Source of the DNA: Trichodelitschia bisporula
Taxonomy: Eukaryota > Ascomycota > Dothideomycetes > Phaeotrichales > Phaeotrichaceae
Direction of reading: 5' to 3'
DNA: 64,000 nt
Assembly (NCBI GenBank): GCA_010356995.1
Contig: ML996695.1
Location: forward strand, 877,061-941,060
A model generated the notes under the pieces. That model did not search any database and was not told the origin of the DNA. It was given only the letters and a program-made list of their open reading frames with translations. Made by a program: the position numbers and the translations under genes. How positions within the stretch are numbered: position 1 is the first letter of the stretch; the number at the start of each line of letters is the position of its first letter. Positions 1 to 8,766 of the stretch are shown here, piece by piece.

Positions 1-418
1 CCAAGGGAGGGTTGCTAAAGTGTGTGCAGTTGAAGCAGATGAACTCGAGGGAGTAGACGCCGGCGGTAGAGTCGAGGCTGTCGACGTGGTTGGAGCCTGG
101 CTCCGAGGTGTTGGTCATCAGCCGGGCGTTGATGGCGGAGCTGTAGGCTGGCTCGGTGTTGCCGGTGGAGAGGCGCGGGGAGAAGGTTATGTTGGTTCCG
201 CTCTTGCTTGGGTAGGCGAGGAACATCAATGCGTTCTTCATCGAGGCCCCGATGCCGACGGCGATCCAGTCGAAGCCGCTTGGGGCTTGGACGCGGAAGT
301 AGAGATCGCCGGTGTCGGCGACCGCGCTCAGCGAGACTGTGAAGTTGGTCTCATCGAAGGAATACACAAACGTCGCTGAGCCAGCTGCCTGCGCCAGGGT
401 CGACAATAAGCCTGCCAT
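1..418 (-). CDS. DOMON / CDH-cytochrome-like haem domain protein, 5' part only
   Basis: The protein starts at the ATG at 418-416 and runs off the left edge after about 139 codons, with no intron needed in the part seen. It resembles the DOMON haem domain of fungal cellobiose dehydrogenase and of DOMON-cytochrome b561 ferric-reductase-like proteins. Support is the FVYSFDETNFTVSL start, the DWIAVGIGASM stretch (Met60 sits where the axial haem Met lies in the CDH cytochrome) and the later EFICFNCTHF motif. A short hydrophobic, Ala-rich N-terminus could be a weak signal peptide. No in-frame ATG lies just upstream. The family acts outside the cell or at the membrane in electron transfer. Whether a flavin dehydrogenase domain, a b561 membrane domain or nothing follows cannot be seen. 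It is divergent from the AA9 gene at 1567. Confidence 0.8.
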   Translation of the reverse strand, partial: MAGLLSTLAQAAGSATFVYSFDETNFTVSLSAVADTGDLYFRVQAPSGFDWIAVGIGASMKNALMFLAYPSKSGTNITFSPRLSTGNTEPAYSSAINARLMTNTSEPGSNHVDSLDSTAGVYSLEFICFNCTHFSNPPL

Positions 419-1566
419 TATTAGCCTCCCATACCCAAAACTCGTCAAAGCCTCATACCAAGCAGCAAAACCGCCGCGCGCAGCGCAGCGCCGAAGTTAA
501 AGAAACCCGCGCGCATGATTTCGGCGAAGAACTACGAAGTGGAGTAAAAAAAAAGAGCTCGTCTCGAGGTCGCCGCGGACTCAGAATCGCGGTCAACGCT
601 GCTCCTTTTTAATAGATCCCCTCATCCCCTCTCGAAGCGCCCGCCGCGCCTGCGCGTGCACGGCATCTGAACCGCCCTTGGTCGCAAGGCTGGTTGGGCT
701 TGGCGCCTAACCGCCGTGCCTGATTGGCTGGCGGGTGTGAGATCACGGCGGGAGGGGGGGCCAATCCTGGGGATGGAGGGAGGGGTGATGGAGGCGAGGC
801 CGCGTGTGTGGTCTGTGGGGATGATGGATGAGGGATATGGTGGTGGGGTTTTTGGGTCGGTGGGATGAATGCGTGCTGAGATGCATGGAGAGGGTTGAAG
901 CGGGAGCCGGTGCCGCGGGAATGCTGACTTCAGATGGCGTGTGGAATCACTCATGGCATCGAAGTGCTCAAGAAGTGCAGTCGGCATGAATAATGACAGC
1001 AGGGGTGAATGGCTCTCTTGTTGGGTCTATTTTCGTCGTCGGGAAGACGTTCTGCATTTGGTGATACCTTTGAGTCAACCTGACCGGAAAGGCCAACTGC
1101 TAATCATCTTAGGTCTCAAGCCAGAGATATCGATGAGATTGAAGCCTTCAGAGAGTTTAGGATGGTTGTCAATGGAGTTGGAGTGAAGAGTGCAGCAACA
1201 TGAGATGAGGTTGTCCGTTCCGTCTTGGCAACTGAACCTCCTCCAAGCATCACGACCTTCCCAAAACGGAAATCAGCTGAACCTCACTTAACTACCCGCA
1301 ACACCAAGGTTCCATCAACACCACATCGTCATCGGGAAAACTCCGACAGTCCGATGTTGTTTCCGATATAGTACCCTAGCCTCTCCGTCCCCAATTAGCC
1401 ACGCCTCCACCCCCCCCGCATCACGAGCCGCCCCCCGGTCAGATATATATTTCTCCGAGCCATGGCGCGGAATATATCCACAGCGCACACACCCCACCAC
1501 ACCCGCGACGAGCTGCCATCATCAACCTCACCAACCTCACCACCCTAACCCCACCACCCCGCCCCA
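419..1566. other. Divergent intergenic region between the DOMON and AA9 genes
   Basis: About 1.15 kb with no convincing gene. It must hold the promoters of both flanking genes. An A-rich run (about 547-556) lies near the DOMON side, and a TATA-like element and GC-box candidates lie on the AA9 side. The open frames at 622-987 and 941-1186 have no recognisable protein features. Confidence 0.7.
1395..1450 (+). promoter_or_regulatory. Candidate AA9 promoter elements (XlnR-type box, CreA-type boxes, TATA)
   Basis: A GGCTAA hexamer (XlnR/Xyr1 core) reads on the minus strand at 1395-1400. Matches to the CreA consensus SYGGRG read on the minus strand at 1414-1419 and around 1433-1438. A TATATAT run lies at 1443-1450, about 115 nt before the AA9 ATG. 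These motifs are short and common, so only their position upstream of a polysaccharide-degrading enzyme makes them interesting. Confidence 0.35.
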
Positions 1567-2382
1567 ATGGCACTCCTAACCCTCCTCCTCCTCCCCTTCC
1601 TCCTCACCCCCTTCACAGCAGCCCACGGCTCGCTCAAAGCCATCGAGGTGGCCGGAAAGCAATACCTCGCCTGGCAAATCAACGCCGATCCCTACGTCAA
1701 GCCGCCACCGCTGCGGTACGCGCGGCGGGTGCTCAATGAAGGACCAGTGAAGGACTTCACGGGCAAGGGGATAACATGTGGCGATGCCGGGAACGAGGCT
1801 GCGGGGGGCACGATCGCGGTGCGGGCTGGGGAGAAAGTGTACAAGCCCCCATCCCTCATATCCAAAACCGCAGAGGGGAAAGCAAACTGATGTTGGGGCG
1901 ATAGTAAGCTCATCTGGGACCAATGGGGCTCGTCCCACTCCGGCCCCGTCATGAACTACATGGCGAAATGCACGCCCTCCTGCGCGAACTTCAAAGGCGA
2001 CACCGGACGCCCCTGGTTCAAAATCGAGCAGTCCGGCTACGACAAAAGTAAGAACCCGCCCTGGGGTAGCGATCAGCTCGCGAGGCAGGGCGCTTCGTGG
2101 ACCGTGACCATCCCACCCAGCATCGCACCGGGCGAGTACCTCCTCCGGCACGAGATCCTAGGCCTGCATGTTGCGGGGAAGAGGAACGGGGCGCAGTTTT
2201 ATCCCACCTGCGTGCAGTTGAAGGTCAGTGGGAGTGGGACGGCGACGCCGAGTGGTGTTGCGCTGCCGGGCGCATATAACCCGGATGATAAGAATGGGAT
2301 TTTGGTGGAGCTTTGGAGGGTGAATGCGGGACAGGTGGAGTATGTTGCACCGGGCGGGCCGGTCTGGAACGGGACGCATTAG
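1567..2382 (+). CDS. AA9 lytic polysaccharide monooxygenase (former GH61), secreted
   Basis: Exons 1567-1838 and 1905-2382 (66-nt intron, GTACAA..ATAG, phase 2) give 249 residues. This copper enzyme cleaves cellulose or related glucans oxidatively outside the cell. The signal peptide is residues 1-19. Cleavage exposes His20, the N-terminal copper-brace His. The second brace His is His102 in WGSSHSGPV, read directly across the splice. Gln188 and Tyr190 in AQFYPTC are the conserved outer-sphere Gln and axial Tyr, and LRHEILGLH (His179) matches the family. There is no CBM1 module or long linker. The length matches single-domain AA9 proteins. The stop lies 47 bp from the stop of the convergent Mpv17-family gene, so their 3' UTRs probably overlap. 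Family assignment is firm; the substrate is not readable from sequence. Confidence 0.95.
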
Positions 2383-2429
2383 GACACCTTTTGTAGAATA
2401 TACATCGTGCTTACCATCCGCCATCTAAC

Positions 2430-3227
2430 CTAACCTCCCATCCCCAAACTCACACCACTGATATAAATCCCCCATATCAAGCCCACCGCCGCATACCAAA
2501 CCACGCGTCTCTCCACGGGTATCCACACGAAATTGATCACGGCAGCGAGCGGCCACACCAACCCGCCCGCCAGCATCATGGGCAGCGTCTCCGTGCGCAC
2601 CGCCTCCCACACTTGTCCCGCGGAGAACCCTTTCAGCACTGACATGAGCACCAGAAAGACGGTGTTGTACCACAGCGCTCCAAATGTACAGTCCAGCACC
2701 ACTTTGATCACCAGATACGTGATGTGCAGGCGCGGTTTCGCCGAAGCCTCCGCGGCAGCCGGGCCCATCAGTGGCGCCGCGTGCTCGACGTCTGCATTCA
2801 GATCCGCATCCGTATCGCGGTTCAGCTCGTCCAGCGGCAGCGTGGGCTCCGTATCCTCAGTCACGGGCTCATAAAACCCCGGGAAGGTATCTTCTAGCCA
2901 GACCTGCCACCAGAACACCGGCGGAGAGATAAGGAGGTTGAATAGCGCGAAGCGGAGTATCTCGATGGGATCGAAGTCCGTGATCTGGAACGTTAGCTCG
3001 GGCCGGACAGCGGGTGTGCGGCTTACCTTAGCGCGGTACAATCCGATAGCTTGCGCTACAACGTTGGATATCACGCCCAGGAGGGTTGCTTGGAAGGTTC
3101 CGACTGCGATGGGGGAGCTCAGCAGCGTGCGGAGTTTACTGATTTTGTGAGGTCTCTGACTGGCTTCAGAGGCGCGACGGGAACGAGGGGAGAGGCGCTC
3201 GATGGAGGCGCGCGCGATAGAGAACAT
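2430..3227 (-). CDS. Mpv17/PMP22-family integral membrane protein
   Basis: The chosen ATG at 3227-3225 gives MFSIARASIER; the frame is open further upstream, but that part is a Pro/Ser-rich extension. Without splicing it is 265 residues. Removing a likely 42-nt intron (2985-3026, GTAAGC..CTAAC..CAG, phase 0, no stop) gives 251 residues and joins YRAK to ITDFDPIEILRFALF, as in relatives. The family has four membrane segments and sits in peroxisomal or mitochondrial inner membranes. Signatures are ALFNLLISPPVFWWQ and the C-terminal VWPLAAVINFVWIPVERR block. An acidic insert (EDTEPTLPLDELNRDTDAD region) separates the middle segments. Organelle and transported species cannot be told. Confidence 0.88.
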   Translation of the reverse strand: MFSIARASIERLSPRSRRASEASQRPHKISKLRTLLSSPIAVGTFQATLLGVISNVVAQAIGLYRAKVSRTPAVRPELTFQITDFDPIEILRFALFNLLISPPVFWWQVWLEDTFPGFYEPVTEDTEPTLPLDELNRDTDADLNADVEHAAPLMGPAAAEASAKPRLHITYLVIKVVLDCTFGALWYNTVFLVLMSVLKGFSAGQVWEAVRTETLPMMLAGGLVWPLAAVINFVWIPVERRVVWYAAVGLIWGIYISGVSLGMGG

Positions 3228-3591
3228 GGTGCATGGTGAAGGAGTGGATGGGCGCGCTGGAGGTCTAAAGAGCGTGAGGGAGTGAAGGAGTGAGCGTGAA
3301 GGTCGCGTGGGGTACGTTGTCTCGAATGTTGGAGATGACTTCCTCGCCAAGGTTAAGATGCGCCACATATCTGAGTCCATCGCTGGAGTGGCAGGGGGCT
3401 GCGTGGGGGGTGTGGTGGATGCCAAAAATGGCAACTATGTTCGCCTGACCTGCAGCCTCACGTTGAACTTGGAACGGGTTAGCTGATACTAGTGCCAGGA
3501 CGACGTAGTCCGGCTGCTCCTCTAAGAGAGCCGTGATCCTCATCCAAGTTCTTCTACATAGAGCGCAGAGAAGAGCCAGGGCTCCCTATCA
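3228..3591. other. Spacer between the Mpv17-family start and the RAD17 stop
   Basis: 364 bp holding the Mpv17-family promoter and the RAD17 3' UTR. The minus-strand frame at 3265-3543 is short and resembles no protein family. Confidence 0.6.
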
Positions 3592-6024
3592 TTAGTCTTC
3601 GATATCGTCATCGTCTAAAACAAGAGCATCGACCTTCTCAGTCACTTTTCCAACCGTCCCTTTACTCCGAACCCATCCTGCCTTTTGCGGCTTTCTCCAG
3701 TCATCAGGAGCATCGGTGGTCCACTGCTCACCATTGGGCTCGTCCTCATCATCATCCCCGCCCTTCTCGCGGATCCCTCGCCCGAACATTACCACCTTGC
3801 TCAGGTCCGTCATTGAGGATGGGAAGCCGCCAGCTTTCCTTTGCCTGCCCCTCTCTATTTGTGCAAGATACGGTAGCCGCTCCAGAATCAGCTCTGGCTT
3901 CACGCGGTCACCCCCGGCATCACCGGATAACCCGACTCCCCACTCGCCGTTCCCCTTCATGCGGGCAACGACCTGCTCAACCATTTCTCCAATCTCTTCC
4001 ACCCTGCGCCACACGCGCAATGATATCGGATACAGAATATGATTAGCGTTCCCCTTCCTATAACCGCCATGCGGCTCTGCTCTTTTGACAGGATATGGAA
4101 GGTTGAACGACACGCCCGCAATAGCTACGTACGCTGAGAGATCTTCTTGCCTCAAGGCCTGCGCTGAGGCACCGACTCCGTTTCCGCTCCAACGGTCGGG
4201 GGAGAGTATGTCTGCGTCCGAGAGAGTGTCTGCACATGCGCACAGCGAGTCGAGCTCGTCCTCGGCTGAGAAGCTCTTGCAGGATGGGACGTAGTTTTCG
4301 TGAACAGTGGCAACGAACGTTGATGTGTCCGCCCCGAGTTCGGTAAGAAGCGCATCGGGAGTTATCGGTGGCTTTAACGGGCGAGCTAGATGCGGCAGAT
4401 GTGGAGGAGGCTGGGCAGCTTGAGGATCTGTGCGCTTGTTGTAAATTACCTTCCCGACGGCATGAAACAAATCAAGAGTCGAGCTCCGTATGTCAACATC
4501 GGTGGTGCCTTCGGCATCCTTGTTCAGAGGCAAAGATGGCATGAAAGACGATGAGCCTTTACCCAGAGAGTAAAATTCAAGGGTGGAGATGGCATTCCGA
4601 ATATCCCCGATCTCTGCGATGGACTTCAGCAGGGCCGTACCGGGGTTCTTCTTCTTTCCCCCAGAGGCGCGAGCCTCCTTTTCTAGTACGAGGTTTAACC
4701 CTTTGGCCATGATCGTTGGCGCTATAGGCCGGAATTCGATGGTGGTGACAGCATGATGGCCGAGGATTTCAGGGCCAAGAAGACGGTGCGCAGTAAAGCT
4801 ATCTGCCGCAGCGGTGGACGTGGACAGGAGAGTTTCAGATATTATCATTACGATCGGCGTTGCTGGCTTTGGAGCCTTGGAGAAGCTTGATGGGGATGGA
4901 GCGCTGGATTCGAGGTAGAGTTGAACGGCTTTCCGAAAGGATTGCAAGGCAGGCGAAGTCCTGGAGAAGGTGTTTGGAAATTCTTCAATCAAGATCATCC
5001 TCTTCTCCGACTCGCTAGAGTGGCTTGACTTAGGGTTTAGGGACCCATCGCCTACAAGATCCAGCGTCCCGAATGTGCCAGATCGGAGCATGAAATCCTC
5101 AAACTGCGCGGACATCGAAACAAATCCCTCATCTGATTGCATTGTGCCTGTAGGATTGCGCCACTCGTTGATCCGGAGGCCTAAAACCCGCGCCAGAAGC
5201 TGGACAGTGGTCGTCTTGCCGGAGCCAGCTGGGCCTTTGAGAAGCAGAAGCCGCTGGTTTCTCCGCGCTCCGCATACAACTCCTTCAATCCAACTCCTGA
5301 CATCATCGACCTTTTTCTTATGGACAGCCAGCTCTGAGATGGACACTGGGGCAAATCTCTCCATCCACGGTCGAGAAGCTTCGGGTTCTGGTTTCGCCGA
5401 CGGCTGTGTAGACGCGGCTGGGGTGGACGCCTTAAATCCATTCCTGGTCTTAAGGAATTTCTGGCTCGCTCGAGGAGGATCGTTTTCCTCTTCACGAATG
5501 AGGGTATCCACCTTCCTCTTCGCAGTTCGCAAAGGAATTGGCCTGCTGGTTATGGTGGGCTTCTGGTCGGCCAGCCTGATCATTTCCTCGTCGAGCGAGT
5601 CATCGTCCTCGATCAAGTCCTCTTCCATGTCCAAGCTTGGAGTTGGCGTTGGGCCTCTGAGGCTAGGCGACGCGCGCCTCTGCGCCTGCGACTGTTGTCG
5701 TTGCGTCGCAGCATTGAAGAAGGAGAGTATCGAGCGCTCCTTGCCCGGAGACTTGGTGGGCCTGGGAGGCTGCGCCTTGCGCTTCTTAGGTGAGGGAGAA
5801 AACTGGACGTCGGGTTGAGGGGATGCGATTCGGTTCGAGGATCGCAACTGGCGCTGCTTCAGCGGTGACTTCGTCGGAGGGTTGGCCGAACTCGAAGGTG
5901 CTGTGATCCGTTTTGAGAGGGGTCTCGAAGGTGGAGCTTCGGATAAGCGGGTGGGTTTAGCATGCGGCTCGTCGTCGTCCTCGGATGAAATGACAATGGG
6001 CCGCTCGCCGCGCTTTGGGGCCAT
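3592..6024 (-). CDS. rad17: RAD17-type checkpoint clamp loader (Rad24-RFC large subunit)
   Basis: A single open frame of 810 residues. Together with the small RFC subunits the family loads the 9-1-1 clamp at damaged DNA in the nucleus and starts ATR/Mec1 checkpoint signalling. The N-terminal 210 residues are basic, Ser/Pro-rich and disordered. The AAA+ core begins at RPWMERFAPVSISELAVHKKK (219 on). Walker A is GPAGSGKT (264-271) and Walker B is ILIEEFP (344-350). The later winged/helical part and acidic end (LVLDDDDIED) follow. A PIP-like SILSFFN motif lies at 98-104. Length matches the family, larger than human RAD17 mainly through the disordered N-terminus. A start at MAPKRGERP is supported by the initiation context and by the basic head. 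Confidence 0.93.
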   Translation of the reverse strand: MAPKRGERPIVISSEDDDEPHAKPTRLSEAPPSRPLSKRITAPSSSANPPTKSPLKQRQLRSSNRIASPQPDVQFSPSPKKRKAQPPRPTKSPGKERSILSFFNAATQRQQSQAQRRASPSLRGPTPTPSLDMEEDLIEDDDSLDEEMIRLADQKPTITSRPIPLRTAKRKVDTLIREEENDPPRASQKFLKTRNGFKASTPAASTQPSAKPEPEASRPWMERFAPVSISELAVHKKKVDDVRSWIEGVVCGARRNQRLLLLKGPAGSGKTTTVQLLARVLGLRINEWRNPTGTMQSDEGFVSMSAQFEDFMLRSGTFGTLDLVGDGSLNPKSSHSSESEKRMILIEEFPNTFSRTSPALQSFRKAVQLYLESSAPSPSSFSKAPKPATPIVMIISETLLSTSTAAADSFTAHRLLGPEILGHHAVTTIEFRPIAPTIMAKGLNLVLEKEARASGGKKKNPGTALLKSIAEIGDIRNAISTLEFYSLGKGSSSFMPSLPLNKDAEGTTDVDIRSSTLDLFHAVGKVIYNKRTDPQAAQPPPHLPHLARPLKPPITPDALLTELGADTSTFVATVHENYVPSCKSFSAEDELDSLCACADTLSDADILSPDRWSGNGVGASAQALRQEDLSAYVAIAGVSFNLPYPVKRAEPHGGYRKGNANHILYPISLRVWRRVEEIGEMVEQVVARMKGNGEWGVGLSGDAGGDRVKPELILERLPYLAQIERGRQRKAGGFPSSMTDLSKVVMFGRGIREKGGDDDEDEPNGEQWTTDAPDDWRKPQKAGWVRSKGTVGKVTEKVDALVLDDDDIED

Positions 6025-8766
6025 GCTCGGAATTTGGGGGGTGGGCAGGTTGTATCGCCGTCATTATGCCCCAGGATGCGGAGTCAGCGACGAACCGAGA
6101 GGATGCGCGTCTGCGCGTAGTCTCGTGACTTGATCAGGCAGAGAGCAAGGCATCGCGTCCAAGTTTGGTCTAGCGCAAGTCCATCGGATTTAGAACAAGG
6201 CTGAGGAAGGCAGGACAACGACGTTTAACAGTGAATTTTATCGAAGGTATGACATTCCGTGGTCTTCATTGATTGAAATAGGTTACGTTACGCTTAGAGC
6301 CAAATGAAACCAATAAGCTGAAAAGGGACAGCCTTCCAGCTCCGCAGCCTACTCTCGTCTGAAAGAGCCGAAACAATGGGCAAGAAACAGGTACTTGATA
6401 GTCAAATACAACTCACTGCTATTACTCTCATCCCAATACCTCCCTTGGTAAGACCTAAAGCCATTACGACGCAGTTTGCTTCGAGGCACTCCATGAAAGT
6501 AAGAGAGCGGAGAACTGCTTCGGCAATCATATCCGGTAGCCACAGAGCGGAGTCAATACGGATCCCAACTGATAGCCTGCGGAGTGCAACATAGATTTGG
6601 AATCGTACCATACCATATGTAAATTCGGCAGGATAAGTGCCGACCAAGGAGATATCATTTCCATCGAGGTCGGATACCAGGCTGTTTGAGAGCCGAGGAT
6701 GTTTTGGCCTCGGTTATATATCTGGTTGTGATTCTGCGAGGCGGCAGTTCCAATTCGGATTAGAGATGCATGACGCTGGAGATAGGCCGCTGTACTTACC
6801 TTCGGTTCAGCCATAACCGTGACGAACCATCGGTGATAATGATAGTTGAAACTGGAAGAAGTAACGCACGGAGGGCAGGGCAAATCTGGTATAGATGCCC
6901 CAAGCTGTACGGGTATCTCTTCGCATTCAGGCACCTCAGTACATAGTGAAACTACTTCTTGACTCCTCACTCATCACATCTGACAACACTCAAAGCGATG
7001 CCATCCATGAAAAATCTTCCGCAGCATGGAAGGCTACGGAACCCTACCTCGGGCATGCACTAGCAATCGACGTATCTAGACTCCAAGCAGTCCAACAGTA
7101 CCACCAGCCAGGATGATGAGCACGTCACTGTCAGCTAACAGCAGCGGCAGTGCGAGAGTGAGACGCACGCCACCATGCGGGAGCGTTAAATGAGCTGCCA
7201 TGACCGGAAAGACAGGGCTAAGATGAGAGCTGAGGCGAGGACGGAGGCGAAGTAGTACGGCGGCCCATGATGGCTGGCAGGAGTGGTAAACACATCGGAT
7301 GCTGATCGTGTGCTCTGCCGCTGCAACAACGCCTCTAGTTCATGACATTGCAAAGCCTATTTCATTTTGGGAGTCAAGGATCAGCCTCATTCTCGCCACA
7401 TGGAAGACTACAGCGCAATGGAGTTCTTGACACGAACACCTCAGATGTCAAAGTGCCAGCTGGACTGTGACTCCTTCTTGACGGTGCAGCGAGGTCGAGA
7501 CGGGAGGAACCTTGACTGCTTGTTGTTTATTAGTGAATTGCAGCGGGGCATTGCATGAGCCTAGCGGAAGCTCGGGAGTGGTTTGGCTGCTTTGGATTGC
7601 TTCTAGTTGTTTTGATCAGCTTGAGCTTGATGGAGACTCGACGTTGGCTTTAGGTGCATGACACTTGTTGTCTGTGGCACAGTCCGAGTGGTGGACTTGA
7701 GCCAAGACCAACGCCCGGTGGAATGGTGGCTTGCCGCCCGGCCCGCACTTGGCACAGCGAGGGTCTTCCAATGATACTCCACCACGACATCTGCCTTGAT
7801 GACTTCTTCCCATCTCAGCCTCTCTCCATCTCCCATCTTCCATCTTCCCCCCCAAACTCCACCTTAGGCTCCTGTATCTGCGCCTCGAGTCAATATGTCA
7901 GTCTCACTTTTGCTGTCGCCAAATTGGCCGAGGTCTTTACTCCGGTACAGCCGCCTTTGCCACCTCCCCCCGTAGGCAGCTCGGTTACCGTACCTACGCC
8001 CTGCCCGGCCACGCTGGGTTCCTAGGGAAAAGCATCCGCCCCATCGCAGTTCACCCTAACTTGCTGCATCCTTTGGGCTCCAGTTGATCCCGACTATCCG
8101 TAGCTTTGCAGCCATCAGATGCTCCACCAGACTCTTCAATTTTCTCGCAAGGCGGCCCCTTGTAGCGGCGCCCGTAGGATAGCCGAAGCGGCGAAGTCCT
8201 TGCTTTGTTATGCATCGTCGCTAACCCGAGTCTCACAACATCAACTGCAATGCCGCACCAGGTCCTCGTATCGAGGCCAATGGCCTTGACATTACTCCAA
8301 AATTCGGACATCATAGCCCCGCACTCCGAAGCCCTGCTGTCTCGTGTCGTTGGACAGCCGAACCCGCATCTCACAGAGAGCCACATCACTGTCCGCCTCA
8401 TGGCCACGGCCCTCCCAAATCTCCCCCACATGTCAGAGGACATTGCCCCCCTGGAGGCGCAGAAGCACGGGATATCAAACTCACCAGTGTTTTGTTCCCT
8501 AAACTGGACTGCAGTGCAGAAAAGCCTTCCAGTGCCAGCGCTGGATCGGACCGTTTGTATCTAAGAATCATTGTTTTCGCCCTGTGCTGCCACGCAAGCA
8601 ACCTTCTTCCCCTCCTCGTAATTCTCTTTGGCCCACGGCCCCCCTTCCCACCAGGCATCGCAAGGAAACCAGCCATATACGCTTCTCTCTCATAACCACC
8701 CCCATCCCAGCACCTCCCTCTCGCTGGCGACTTTGTATATCAACCTGCACTGCCAATTCGCGAAAC
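6025..8766. other. Long gene-free stretch (2.7 kb) between RAD17 and the coiled-coil gene
   Basis: No frame here looks like a real protein: they are short, overlap on both strands and lack domain signatures. It carries the RAD17 promoter at the left and the coiled-coil gene's promoter and leader at the right. Pyrimidine-rich tracts at about 7802-7860 and 8605-8650 look like fungal core-promoter or transcription-start sequence. The coiled-coil frame is open for 61 codons before its chosen ATG (from 8584). Confidence 0.6.

Noticed and set aside
6527-6970. 147-codon minus-strand frame upstream of RAD17
   Set aside because: No signature, and neighbouring frames on both strands are equally open.
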